This document shows, in pieces, positions 40,212 to 51,500 of a stretch of 64,000 nt of DNA; positions within the stretch are counted from its first letter, which is position 1, and every line of letters starts with the position of its first letter. The position numbers and the translations under genes were made by a program. Origin of the DNA: a virus; IMG/VR virus record IMGVR_UViG_3300027861_002706, positions 1-64,000 of that record; one strand, written 5' to 3'. The notes below the pieces were generated by a model. The model saw only the letters and a program-made list of their open reading frames with translations, had not been told where the DNA came from and searched no databases.

Positions 40212-43200
40212 TTATCCTGTATTTACGTATAAATCGTATCTGCCTGCATTAGCGGTTAAAACTGTAAAGTAAGTATCTTGTCCAGCAGTCCCATACTGCA
40301 CTATGGGCTCTGGATTTATGACTTCTCTCTTTCCAGGTATCAACTTGTATGAATTCGCGCTATCTGATGCATTATATTCTACAAAGATAGACTTCCCTGA
40401 TAAAGATAAAAAGTGGCTATATATAACAACTGCGAAATTACCTGCAGGAAGATCATTATTATAGAAGTCCTTTGAAGATACTTCTATGTCGTAAGGGTAC
40501 TGGGCTATATCTAGCTCAGTACCATTTTCTGAGACTATCCTTATCTCAGGCTTTAGCACATCTAGATCTGATACTAAGATCCCGGATTTGTTGAGATAAT
40601 ACCTACCTCTGCCCACTAGATACTTATAGAATAAGGGGTACGGCGCTTCTAGATCTCTTCCAACAGCAGATCTATTAGATATTACTATATCCGTAGTGTC
40701 TATTTGTCCCCCATAATAGAGCTGTGTTCCAGCGATGTATTCAACTACTTGATTTTGGAGTGAGAACTTACCGCGGAGATGGTTAGAGATATTAGCCGAC
40801 TCCATATCTGAAAGATCTATAATTGATATATTATTATCTGCATCTAGATCAGGTGTATTTATCTTTGCTAAGTTCACACTACCATCAGGTACGGTAGGAG
40901 CTATCCTGAATGGAGACTTTGTCTCACACACAACAGCTGCTATTCCACTAGATATAATGGTCCTATCAAATGAATTTGTATACTTATATGGCCTATCGCT
41001 GGATATCTTATATGAACCAAAGTCTACATATAGATGAGTATCCCCTGCGGTTCCCTCAGGCATGACAGCGTAGGCCACTCGAGGACTAGTGGCTAGTACT
41101 CTTCCTGTATTCAATTTGGATCCCCCTACATATACGTCTAAGGGAGGATCTGATTTGATAGTATCTGTCTGACTCCAGTCAGAGAAGGTAGAGCTATCTA
41201 ATAGACCTTCTATCACAGTTAGTTCATCTATTGATCCGACACAGCTAGCAGCTATCTCTATTCCCGGTTTAGCTGCCCCTCCAACATTCATATAATTGCT
41301 GATGGTCTGGGGAACCAACTCAGTAAATTCTTCGTAAGTTCCTGCGACCCAGGTTCTAACTGAAGTAGTCGTAGGATCTATTGCGACACCACACGACCTA
41401 TATGTATTGGTTCCTGCGTATGCGGAAGTATGAGAGTGAGATAAACGAGGTGAAGCGTTACCGTTATACACATCTACATACAGGTAGCCACTGGTGTCAA
41501 TACCTATATCATAACCCTTGATAGAGGCACCCGTTGAAATGTATCTGACTATACTGGATTTTTGAATTGGATTTCTATATCCACCAAACTTGAAGAACAC
41601 AGACATCGGCTGATCGTTACCGCCAGCCATGCCAGCATCGTATGGCACAAGCATTCCGCCATATATCTCTGATCCATTATTTAAGAACGATCTAGCGAAG
41701 TGGGTAGCTGATCCTATGACGCCAGATTCACCTCTAATAGTAATCCTTCTTTTTGCATGAGGTATTATTGCTTCATTGTTAGTTCCGCCCCAGAACTCCA
41801 CATCGTCTACAATAGGACCAGCTGATTCATTGAAGTGAAGAAGTGTCTGTGTTTTCCAATCGCTAGCAGTCCCTGCTCCAGTATACGCTGGTATCTCGTA
41901 TATATTTCTGAAGAATGGATCTACTATACCGGCGGATTGTGCATAATTAGATAGACTGGCTGCGGAAGTTTCTATCCTTAATTCATCTATTCTCATATGT
42001 GTAGGATTATTATTAAGATTATCGGAACCTGCGAATATACCTCCGTCACTCAGATCCATATCACCTATACTGGCAGATCTAGTGAGTGCGTTTAACTCTC
42101 CGTCGATTGAGGCACTTAGGTAAGTACCTCTTTTTGATATACTTATCAAGCTATCCTTATTGAGAGGTACTGGCCAAGTTCCTGTCGCAGAGACAGAATT
42201 GGCCCGCAAAATAGGATAGCCCTTGTTATCTAAGGATAATTTTATTTCATTACTAGATCCTACAGCATAAAAAATTACTCCATTATTAGATAAGTTATAG
42301 GCTAATAGATTAGCATAAAAATCTATGGTCCAATCAGCAGCAGCAAAATTATAAGCATTAGTCGTAATTGCATAAAATGATCCTTTTGTTATATCATGTA
42401 ATCGTATATTTGATACGCTGAACTCTGTTTTATCTGGCGCGATATCCTGTGTGGATGTCCATGATATTTTGTTATTACCATCAACAAAATCCTCAATTAA
42501 GAGCTCAACTTCTTTTACGCCTTTATAGTCAAAGTTGGTGAAATAGGATGTATTCAATAATGAACCATTATCATGTACAACTTTAATTGCACCAAAAGCA
42601 ATATCTAAATGGAACTTGAGAAGCTTATCTCCATCAGAGCCAGTGATATTTGTTATTGCAAAACCATCAGATAGTCCAGTAGAATGAGCCTTAACTACTT
42701 GAGCGTTATATGGAGTACCGGTAAGATTGTCCGCTGCGATATCTAGGTAATGTGTGCCAGCGGAAAATTCTATGGTTTCATTAGAGTTAGCAATAATCTC
42801 TAGTCCGCTACCAATAAATCCAAAGGCCGTACCAACACCAGTGTCTCCGTTAGGATCCACATACCCCGTGACGTCTATAAACGTATCTAAAAATGATGTA
42901 GCATTAGTGGCCGACACTGCAGAAGTTCCAAGCTGAATTTGTTCATTAAAGACTCCCGCTATACCTGACTGGACTTCAAGTGTGGTCTGCCCTGTTATGT
43001 CATTTGTAGAGGAGTCCACTAGATCAGATCCACTATTAAAATGATATAAACCTACAGTGGTAGAGGATGGAATTCTTTCCGATCTTAGGTTATTAGTACT
43101 ATCCAATTGGATAGCTATTGTATTGCCGCCGTCTACTCCACCCCAGCTAGGCTCTAATATTATCTTAGATTTGTCCGAGGAAGATTTGAGTGTGATGCGA

Positions 43201-44288
43201 TCGACTCGCGGAGGTTCTGCAGTCCCATCTGTAGACGCTTGGCTTATATAGAATCTTAATTTATCTGTACCATCCCCTGCTGTAGGTATTCCATTGATTA
43301 GTATCTCTTGATTAGGTACGCTGGTGATAGTTGTGTACGATCCATAGTCTGTCCAATTGGCGGTCACGCTGCTCTTATACTGTGGCTTTATCTTAGTCAG
43401 TCCGTTGCCGGTCTCTATCTCGCTAACTACATAAATGGCGTTATACTTTGTAAGGCCAAGACTAGGAGCATATTCTGGAGTAATGGCGGTTTGTTCTCCA
43501 GTAGAGTATATGCCTGAAGCAATTGAATCTTCGTCAAGATACATTCCTGACGCGGATTGATATATATAATCAACTAATGTTTTACCTATAGTTTCTGGAG
43601 AAGTTGTATCGCTGCCAGTATCGAATGCACCTAGCTGTAATTTTTTTGATACGGTTGCTCCAGTAAACTTATCGATACCAGCGAAAGCACTACCGTCCTG
43701 TAGTAATACATAGTAGTCATCTTGTTTGAATCCAAATCTTAGTCTTTGTGGAGCAGCTTCTAGATCTATAGGTATGAAGTCTGTAGCGCCTCTAACTCCT
43801 ACACCTGAATCAACAAAATAAAATTCTATTCGTTGGGCACCATCATCGACTAGCATGCTATGGCCAAGCTTAGTAGACGATGTATCCGCTATAGGGACTT
43901 GGACTCTAGTTTCAATTGTGTATCCAGCAGTGTTACTCACAGAATTAAAGTATGAAGTTTCTGTTAGATGAAAATATTCAGAGGTAGCAGTAGTTTCAAA
44001 GTTTAGAAATGAGCCACCAACAGCAAACCTACTCGAAGAATGTCCACCTCCTGCAGATATATCGAATTGACTTTCTAACACACCTGGAGCAGGAGATATA
44101 TCATTTTGATTAGTCCATGTTGGAGTAATCCACGTGGTTCCGATATATCCCGTGTTAGACGCATTAGATAATAGTCTTAGCGTACTACCAACTATACCGA
44201 TTTGAGTAGAGTCACTTAGCGTGAATCCATCAGTCTCTGTATCCAGAAACTCTTCAGTAGATAGATGTGCACTAGGAGGAGTAAACAT
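40212..44288 (-). CDS. Multi-domain LamG-like virion protein (1358 residues)
   Basis: At least three jelly-roll (concanavalin A/LamG-like) units can be seen: about 70-260 (NTAGYTIETRVQVPIAD...FVDSGVGVRGA), from about 415 (TVGLYHFNSGSDLVDSSTND, FAAADWTIDFYANLLAYNLS), and from about 840 (TQTLLHFNESAGPIVDD, DQPMSVFFKFGGYRN). The LYHFN/LLHFNE plus D.S. opening is the usual start of a phage LamG unit. The C-terminal 250 residues are a separate beta region. It is likely a glycan-binding element of the tail periphery. It overlaps the 255-residue gene by 17 bp. Confidence 0.72.
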   Translation of the reverse strand: MFTPPSAHLSTEEFLDTETDGFTLSDSTQIGIVGSTLRLLSNASNTGYIGTTWITPTWTNQNDISPAPGVLESQFDISAGGGHSSSRFAVGGSFLNFETTATSEYFHLTETSYFNSVSNTAGYTIETRVQVPIADTSSTKLGHSMLVDDGAQRIEFYFVDSGVGVRGATDFIPIDLEAAPQRLRFGFKQDDYYVLLQDGSAFAGIDKFTGATVSKKLQLGAFDTGSDTTSPETIGKTLVDYIYQSASGMYLDEDSIASGIYSTGEQTAITPEYAPSLGLTKYNAIYVVSEIETGNGLTKIKPQYKSSVTANWTDYGSYTTITSVPNQEILINGIPTAGDGTDKLRFYISQASTDGTAEPPRVDRITLKSSSDKSKIILEPSWGGVDGGNTIAIQLDSTNNLRSERIPSSTTVGLYHFNSGSDLVDSSTNDITGQTTLEVQSGIAGVFNEQIQLGTSAVSATNATSFLDTFIDVTGYVDPNGDTGVGTAFGFIGSGLEIIANSNETIEFSAGTHYLDIAADNLTGTPYNAQVVKAHSTGLSDGFAITNITGSDGDKLLKFHLDIAFGAIKVVHDNGSLLNTSYFTNFDYKGVKEVELLIEDFVDGNNKISWTSTQDIAPDKTEFSVSNIRLHDITKGSFYAITTNAYNFAAADWTIDFYANLLAYNLSNNGVIFYAVGSSNEIKLSLDNKGYPILRANSVSATGTWPVPLNKDSLISISKRGTYLSASIDGELNALTRSASIGDMDLSDGGIFAGSDNLNNNPTHMRIDELRIETSAASLSNYAQSAGIVDPFFRNIYEIPAYTGAGTASDWKTQTLLHFNESAGPIVDDVEFWGGTNNEAIIPHAKRRITIRGESGVIGSATHFARSFLNNGSEIYGGMLVPYDAGMAGGNDQPMSVFFKFGGYRNPIQKSSIVRYISTGASIKGYDIGIDTSGYLYVDVYNGNASPRLSHSHTSAYAGTNTYRSCGVAIDPTTTSVRTWVAGTYEEFTELVPQTISNYMNVGGAAKPGIEIAASCVGSIDELTVIEGLLDSSTFSDWSQTDTIKSDPPLDVYVGGSKLNTGRVLATSPRVAYAVMPEGTAGDTHLYVDFGSYKISSDRPYKYTNSFDRTIISSGIAAVVCETKSPFRIAPTVPDGSVNLAKINTPDLDADNNISIIDLSDMESANISNHLRGKFSLQNQVVEYIAGTQLYYGGQIDTTDIVISNRSAVGRDLEAPYPLFYKYLVGRGRYYLNKSGILVSDLDVLKPEIRIVSENGTELDIAQYPYDIEVSSKDFYNNDLPAGNFAVVIYSHFLSLSGKSIFVEYNASDSANSYKLIPGKREVINPEPIVQYGTAGQDTYFTVLTANAGRYDLYVNTG

Positions 44289-45039
44289 CGTTTGGTGCTT
44301 TCACTGTTGTCCAATCACTATACTGTGAGACCTCGTCATATATAGTTCGATAGGCTACTCTAAAGCCATACTCAACGCCAGAATTAATAGTCCTTGTTAT
44401 AACACCATGCTTTCTGTCTAGTATATGTCCTGGAGAAGAGATACTACCGAACCTTGCCCAGCCAAACATTGTGCTAACGTTACCAGTATTCTCATGGTAC
44501 ATTTCAATCTTATAGTGATCTATGTATGGTATCAGACTTTTCCCAGATATAGAACTAAATGGTATACCTAGTTCTACGTAGTAGTAATTATTCTCCTTCA
44601 AAACAACCTTGCTAATGGGATGAGGTTTAGTATACATAAGGGAATTAACATCTATGCTACTAGTATTTCCATTTGCATCTACAAATGAGAATGAGAATGT
44701 GGATATATCTCCACTACTTATTATAGAAGTGTCGATCGTTAGATCGTAAACATAGTTAGTAGTCGCTGGACAAAATACTCCTATATCTGTACTAGATCCA
44801 ACAATTATATTAGGTGTGCCTATACATTCAATAGCGCATGTACATTCTTGCGGGAATAAACTTTCCTCGAAAGTGACCCTGATACCACCACCTTCATCGA
44901 ATCCTGTAAGAGAGAATGGTGGTGGAGTGTATCCTTTTTGAAAATTATAGATAGATCCATTGATACACTCCTCAGAGCATTCATCTAAGGGGAGCGGTAT
45001 TATTGGCATGTTTGTAGCACCGATATAAAAATCTGTCAT
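44272..45039 (-). CDS. Cysteine-rich virion protein with FN3-like end (255 residues)
   Basis: The N-terminal half contains a run of cysteines (C18, C22, then CTCAIEC and a further FC), unusual for a cytoplasm-assembled protein unless they bind metal. The C-terminal half (IDHYKIEMYHENTGNVSTMF, then EYGFRVAYRTIYDEVSQYSD) has the strand order of a fibronectin type III domain. The preceding 1152-residue protein also ends in a cysteine-rich region, so the two may interact. Function unknown, structural by context. Confidence 0.58.
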   Translation of the reverse strand: MTDFYIGATNMPIIPLPLDECSEECINGSIYNFQKGYTPPPFSLTGFDEGGGIRVTFEESLFPQECTCAIECIGTPNIIVGSSTDIGVFCPATTNYVYDLTIDTSIISSGDISTFSFSFVDANGNTSSIDVNSLMYTKPHPISKVVLKENNYYYVELGIPFSSISGKSLIPYIDHYKIEMYHENTGNVSTMFGWARFGSISSPGHILDRKHGVITRTINSGVEYGFRVAYRTIYDEVSQYSDWTTVKAPNDVYSS

Positions 45040-48000
45040 AGTCCTAGAATCTCCGCATCAGTACAATCGGGTGTAAAGTTTCCGTCTGGACCTATAATAC
45101 CCACTCTGAACACTATTTTGAACATAATCGACTGAGTGGAGAAGAATGACGAAAAGTGATTGCACATATCAGCTACATAGTTGTAGGTCCCGGGGATAGC
45201 AAAATCTCCATCTCCACTATGCTGAGTATCGGTTTTAAGTGGCACTAGTTCATGCCAGGATCCATCGGTTCCGTTAGTAGTATCTATGGAGAACGAGCAC
45301 AGATCGTAAAAGACTTGGTATCGTTTACCAGAGGGTGCAGTTGTAGGATTGCCTAGCGCATCGCACACGTATATATTTGTAGTTATATCTATCAGACAAG
45401 GGTTTGAAGGTCGCTGACATATCTGTACCGTCTCAACTTTCCATTCATTAGTTGGACAGACTACGCATTCTCCATCTCCAGGCGTGGGAACGTCTGTAGG
45501 GGGAGGTGGTGGAAGTCCTCCTGAGTCTCCGGGATCCGGCATATTCTCTGGTGGCTCATCTCCTGCCGGTATGATATCGCCATTCATGTTAGGTGGAGCA
45601 AGAGGGCAATGGAACACAGGCAGGCTAGGTAGAGTATAAGTGCTCACTGGTAACAACGCATTTGAGTCTAGGCTAAGATTCCCTGTGACAATAACATCGT
45701 TATACTGGCCTGCAGCACCTTGTGCATAGACAGTGATTCCGTCGCCTGGAAGACTATCAAACCCTAGATACGGAGTATCTCCTGCAACCACTTGATTTAT
45801 TTGTCCAGCAACACCTGTTTCATATCCACTGACAACAGGAAGTAACATATATCCGTCATGGTTTGTACTAACCATGGTATTGTAGTCATTCCTGTTGTTG
45901 TTAAGAACTACTAATCCATTGATAATAGGAGTCTGTATCGCTCCGCCCATATATCCAGACCCGTTAGCTATTCCGCTAAAAGTGAGGTCTGTTGGATGTG
46001 CTAAATTGCTTCCTACTATAGTATATGCATAAGCACAATGGACCTTGTCTTCTACATCGGTTACTTGTATGTCTATATCTGCCCCAAGTGTAGTTGAATA
46101 TTGGAGATAGCAATTATGTGCGCCAGGGAATATTTCTACTCCGTCTATAGCAAATCTACTGGAGGAAACTCCAGTAGAAGACCCATCTGTGACCGTGAGT
46201 TTAGTCTTAAGTCCTCTGCTCGAAGCTATCTGAGGTATCTTCACTACGAAGTCTACTGTATCTGCAGTAGCGACTAGCCTACGTTTTTCACCTGGTCTCG
46301 GGTATATTCTTGTAGCGTATCTCCATGCAGGATTATTCGTAAGGTCTGCCAGGCTACCTGGTAAGAATGGCGACTGTGAAGTGTATCCTTCTACAGTGTA
46401 TCCATCCGGAGCAATAACTACTGACTCATCAGATGAGACAAGCAGCTTATTATTCGAGCTAAATACCATTCCAATAACCCTAGCTGCTCCAGGGGCTAGT
46501 CCAGGCGGAATGATCGCATTCATAAATGAGTATGATGATGGACGAATGTTAATCTTATTATGGGCAAACCACCTAAAGGATTGATCTGAAGTTAAGATAC
46601 CTAATATGACCAAGCACCCGTGCTCTGTACGATGCTTGGATCTATTCACGATCCCAAGACTAGCTGGTGTGACTAGGTTGGTATCAACGATAGATGAATC
46701 GTTCACAGTAGTATAGGCCTTTAGCGCTACACTTTTATTTACTATATCGAATATGCCATTAAGTACTTCTTCGGACTCAAAGTTCAGGAAGGGCCCTACC
46801 CCATAGAAAACTCCTGCACCACCGTTATATATAACATTAGAGTCACCGACTGTATTGAAATCTCCAGAGACTGGTATCTCGTAGTCCTGGTTAGCATTAG
46901 TCGGAGATAGCGGCTCGGTAGATCTTCTGAAAAAGTTCTTTGTTTTGAACTTGTCGGAACTAACAAGTCTATTGACTAAGAATAGCTCCATAGCAGATGT
47001 GGGAGATGATGATGCAATTCCGTCTTTTGAGCTGGCTGGCTTCAGAAGCCTGCCGTGGACATCTGTCTTGACCGGTGCCTTGACGGCATGTTTGGCCAGT
47101 AACTCTATTATATTTTTACCTGGAGTTTTATAGGTATATGCATCTAAGTTTAATGAGCCCGCCCCAGACAATTCACTTGCGTTAAGCAGAGTATATGTGG
47201 GGTTAGCTTTTCCATCAGTTGTTATTAAAGATGAGCCTAGTGCTCTGCTCGCTACTTTTGTTGTCAGATATTCAGTTCTAGATCCGACTATATCGCTAAA
47301 GGCTCCTTGCTTGAATATTTGATTCGAAAGTACGGTTGTTGTTCCAGGCTGATTTGGGGTATTCTCGATAGCTGACCGAGTGACCATTCCTGGTAGATTA
47401 AGCAGCCCTCCAGCCAGGGAAGCACGGCCTCTTTCCGCTTCCCTGTACTCTGCTATCCTGGTTAATGGCTTCTTAGAGGACAGAATGTCTCGTGAATTTG
47501 GATTTATTCCACTAGGTCTTCTCTTATCTCCCTGAGATGGACCTTTCTCTGGTTTGAATTTGGTATTCATTCGGGTTTTTCGTGCGTATCTGGCTCCGGG
47601 TACTGCACTATTCGGTGGCATATCTGCCGCAGGAGTATCGGTTGAACTATCCGACCCTCCTGGGATAGAAGAATCGTTACCTTCATCCGCAGTGCCTCCA
47701 GAGGAGCTTGGGGGCCCTCCAGACTCAGCGGACGAGTCTGCCTCTGTACCAGCCCCACCTCCCGCTGCAGAGTCTCCACCGCCTCCTGGGGCAGTCACCG
47801 GAGGAGGAGGAGGCCAAGTAGTGTTAGCAGGCAGCTCGTTCTCAGCGGTGTTAGGCATATCAAAAGGTATACCCATAAGGGATATACAGTAGTTAAAGTT
47901 GTTCAATAGAAATGCGCTTTGATCAGCTGAAGCTTGATCGCCAGCAGTCATTGTCTCATGGGTAAATGGTCCAATAATATCAACTCCGTAGTCCCAAGCA

Positions 48001-48494
48001 ATTCCTACCGTTATTTGTTCATTCTCAGGTAAGACTAGTGGAAATACGCTATTGATATCTACCATTGTCATTAAGCCAGTTTCGCCCTGTCCAGGTAAGT
48101 ATGGCAGATTATGGGTATATGTAAAACTTGTGTTTTGCATATCCCATATTCCTGGGCAGGTCATTAACAATTCGAATATGATTACATTTCTGGTTGTGAG
48201 CCAGTAAGTAAAGTCTCCGACAGGGGTATAGTCTGATTCTATATAAGTTAATGCTGTAGCAAGAAAAATCTCAAGATCGGCTGGATTTAACCACACCCAA
48301 TCGCCTGTTCCTGTAGTTCCATCAGGATTATTTGCTGGTAAAGATGCTGTACCTGATGGCATTTCTGGCCAATGCACATGCATAGCGGGGTATGATACGC
48401 CTTCAACAGTATGCCATCCTATAGGCAATCCCTCTTGAAACTGGAGGCAAGCATTGACTACTTGAACGCAGGGGACAGCAATTCCGTCTGGCAT
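45036..48494 (-). CDS. Large virion protein with Pro/Gly/Ser-rich linkers (1152 residues)
   Basis: A folded N-terminal part (about 1-220, with aromatic-rich WLNPADLEIFLATALTYIES) is followed by a low-complexity Pro/Gly/Ser/Asp segment at about 225-330. A large beta-rich central body comes next. A second proline run (GGLPPPPPTDVPTPGDG) at about 1010-1030 precedes a cysteine-rich C-terminal domain (CVVCP, ICQRPSNPC, VCDALG). A GGAGAG ribosome site lies before the start. The linkers suggest an extended, jointed component. No enzyme signature seen. Confidence 0.6.
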   Translation of the reverse strand: MPDGIAVPCVQVVNACLQFQEGLPIGWHTVEGVSYPAMHVHWPEMPSGTASLPANNPDGTTGTGDWVWLNPADLEIFLATALTYIESDYTPVGDFTYWLTTRNVIIFELLMTCPGIWDMQNTSFTYTHNLPYLPGQGETGLMTMVDINSVFPLVLPENEQITVGIAWDYGVDIIGPFTHETMTAGDQASADQSAFLLNNFNYCISLMGIPFDMPNTAENELPANTTWPPPPPVTAPGGGGDSAAGGGAGTEADSSAESGGPPSSSGGTADEGNDSSIPGGSDSSTDTPAADMPPNSAVPGARYARKTRMNTKFKPEKGPSQGDKRRPSGINPNSRDILSSKKPLTRIAEYREAERGRASLAGGLLNLPGMVTRSAIENTPNQPGTTTVLSNQIFKQGAFSDIVGSRTEYLTTKVASRALGSSLITTDGKANPTYTLLNASELSGAGSLNLDAYTYKTPGKNIIELLAKHAVKAPVKTDVHGRLLKPASSKDGIASSSPTSAMELFLVNRLVSSDKFKTKNFFRRSTEPLSPTNANQDYEIPVSGDFNTVGDSNVIYNGGAGVFYGVGPFLNFESEEVLNGIFDIVNKSVALKAYTTVNDSSIVDTNLVTPASLGIVNRSKHRTEHGCLVILGILTSDQSFRWFAHNKINIRPSSYSFMNAIIPPGLAPGAARVIGMVFSSNNKLLVSSDESVVIAPDGYTVEGYTSQSPFLPGSLADLTNNPAWRYATRIYPRPGEKRRLVATADTVDFVVKIPQIASSRGLKTKLTVTDGSSTGVSSSRFAIDGVEIFPGAHNCYLQYSTTLGADIDIQVTDVEDKVHCAYAYTIVGSNLAHPTDLTFSGIANGSGYMGGAIQTPIINGLVVLNNNRNDYNTMVSTNHDGYMLLPVVSGYETGVAGQINQVVAGDTPYLGFDSLPGDGITVYAQGAAGQYNDVIVTGNLSLDSNALLPVSTYTLPSLPVFHCPLAPPNMNGDIIPAGDEPPENMPDPGDSGGLPPPPPTDVPTPGDGECVVCPTNEWKVETVQICQRPSNPCLIDITTNIYVCDALGNPTTAPSGKRYQVFYDLCSFSIDTTNGTDGSWHELVPLKTDTQHSGDGDFAIPGTYNYVADMCNHFSSFFSTQSIMFKIVFRVGIIGPDGNFTPDCTDAEILGL

Positions 48495-48509
48495 ACTACT
48501 CTCCTGCTA

Positions 48510-51500
48510 TTAAACCAATGACCACGCCACTGTGTTCTTGAATGGGTTATGGGCTACTACCTTCATTGATAAATGTTTGGCCTGTATGCCGGCGACTCTA
48601 TCTGGTGCAGCAGCTGTTATTTTTAAGTCTATTTCTGCGTCGTAATCAACTATTATATCTCCAGTTATCTGATCAAGCACCGTTTTATCTATATTGATAG
48701 CATAGTGTTGATCAACTGTGACCCAGGCTAATCTTCTATTATACGTGACTTCTATTGGTTGATCCTGATTCCCCGAGATAAGGATCTGACCTTTTGTATC
48801 ATCATATATAAATTCGCCATGTCCAGGTTTGTCTTGATAGCTTAAAGCTAGTACTCTGTCAAAGACTGACCCAGTAGACATTTTACACACGATGCTGCCT
48901 ATCACCGCATAGTCTCCTACATCGTATTTTGTAATACCATTAATAACTGAGAGAGGCGCAATTGTTCGTGTATAATTGCTAGAAGACTCTAGGCTATATA
49001 CAGTGAGATTCTGGTCTCTTACTACTATATTGCCATGATTGATATTAGCTATTTTATAGTCTACAGGTAGTTTGCCAAAGGTCTTGTCCATAGCAGTTCC
49101 TGAGGGGAACGTGGTTGTCTGAGACGCTAGAGGTTTATTCCCCCTGTATTGTATATCTGAAATACTAGGGGCTTCTGTAAAAAAGTTAACCGTTCCATTC
49201 GCGTCAGATTCCACCTCTATCAGCTGCCCATACTTATCTGGGAAGCCTAGCTCTCTATGTAGCAGTGAACCCGGGTATAGTCCTTTTGGTTCTATTAGCT
49301 CAAGGAATATTCGTTTAAACGCATATGGATTATTCTTATCATCTAGGATACGGATGCTAACAAACTCTGGTCCACTACCTTGGACGCAGAGTTGTGCACT
49401 AGACGGAGCCTCTATCTTAGTTGGTCCAGGAACATCAAGATCCCATGTGATATGATTATCGATATACGTTCCTGAGCTATGGTAATGAGTTGTCTTAGAG
49501 AACTTATTTTTACCAGAAGTTTTAGCCCATGGGAGATATTTGATTCTTCCCGCTTGCCAAAACCAGTCAGTTAGTATAGTAGAGTTATACGGTGCTGCGG
49601 CATCAAAATCTGAAGCAGGAACTGGTCCAATCTGGAGGAATCCATTTGTTGAAGAATTTCTGAGAGGGGAGAGTGTGAGATCCTTGACTTCATAGAAGCC
49701 AGAGTTTGTAGACTCATACTCCACAGTCATATCAGACATGTTTGGTATACGGTTATATCGAGTAGGCTCAATTCCCTTTTCAAACTGTAGACAGTCTACT
49801 CCCATAGGATTACCGGTTTCAGAGTATATCCTGAATTGTATTTTTCTTGTATTAGTATCTATCGGTATTAGATCTGTATCTATCTTTGACAATGTAGTAG
49901 TATCTGTTGGTGCAGTAGTCACATAAGATGCTACCGGATATGATTCTCCTGAGTTCCCTATTCCTATACCAAGCCTTTGCCATGGAGAGGCAGTAGACGC
50001 AAGCGACATATCTGAAGAAATCTCATATGAGTATCCACTATTATGCTTGAGCAGAACATCATTTCCATCATATGTCAAGAAATCGAAGTACATCTTTCCC
50101 GTCTCATTGGGTGCTGCAGTATACAGTGAGAAGAAATAGTTCTGGTCAGGATCTATATCGACTACTTCTTGAGCGACATAATGGTCCGAGTAGTTACCTG
50201 TTGGAACATCGAAGACCAGCATGTTCTCACCCATCAAAGGTCTCAACGCGCTGAACCCACTGACCTGGACCATTGACCTGGAAGATATTCTTCCATCTGT
50301 TTTAAGCATATAGTCGAACGGAACTTCCGCTCCAACATGCATAAAGGTCGTAGCTCCCAAAGTTCTTGCAACAAACTGTTCAGTTATATTCAAGTTAATA
50401 GGGTCATTAACTGTAGTAGAGTATACCCCGCCATTAGACTGATGTGCATAGGCTGGATCATCTTGAACAGTAGAGAACGGATTAGCGACGTATACAAAAT
50501 CTGATGTATCAATGTTATAATCAACTATAAGATCGGATACTATATTGCCGTATTCGAACTGTGGATTAAGCGCGAGGTTAGAGTCCTGATGAAAGTTTAG
50601 CTTTACACCTTCGGGAGACATTGCAGTGTTAAATTCATAAGGAAGTAGACTATTAGAATCTAATAATCTAATTGTATCATCGGTTATAACGATAGGCGCA
50701 GCATCCTTAGGATTTTCTGGGAAGATGTATCGTTTTATACCGTCCCTGATCCTGAATCTATACATAACATCTCGTAGCGTAAATTTCTCATGGTCACTAG
50801 ACCAGAGTCTAACTTTGCCATGTATCGCTATAACGTCAGCTTCCGATGTTATATCTAGGCCTTTATGTTTGAGTACAAATTTATCCCCAAAAATCTCAAA
50901 TGAACTACTAGTTAATACTTGCTTGCCGGAGACGTACAGTACGGGAGAACGTATCTCTCTAGGCATAGTGAATACAGTCTGCCTAATGGCATCCAGAGTA
51001 TATGCTTTCTTGTCAGCATAGAGGTAGTATGGTTTTTCTCTTATAAAGAAGAACCCAGACTTTACTTCTGGCATCCAACAGCTGACGGAAGATTGATACT
51101 GTTCTGTGACAGCATCTATGTGAGAAAGAACTCCACCGATCACACATTCTACATTATCTATATTCTGTAGATCGGGGTCACTTTCCACAGTCGCACCAAA
51201 GAAACCTCCCGCTACGGCCATTTCATTGGCTCCAATAGTAGGTGCAGATCCACGAGAGTTGCCTAATACATCTGAGCAGAGAAGAGAGTCATCTATATAA
51301 TCATCTAGCTCGCTAGCGGGATCTCCACATACCTCCTTACCCATAGCTATGCAGGGTGAAGAGGCAAGCATGTTCAAGTCTATGCTCGAATTAGCTATGT
51401 CAGTGTTTTGTACTATGAATACAGGGTCTTGCGAGATAGAGTAGCTATCGCTATCTACGTTATTGCTTGTTACATTTCTCCAGTCAGTCAGAGTTTCTAC

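Noticed and set aside
47554-47892. 112-codon plus-strand frame rich in Pro and Ala
   Set aside because: It is opposite the Pro/Gly/Ser-rich linker of the 1152-residue virion protein. The low-complexity composition explains the lack of stops.
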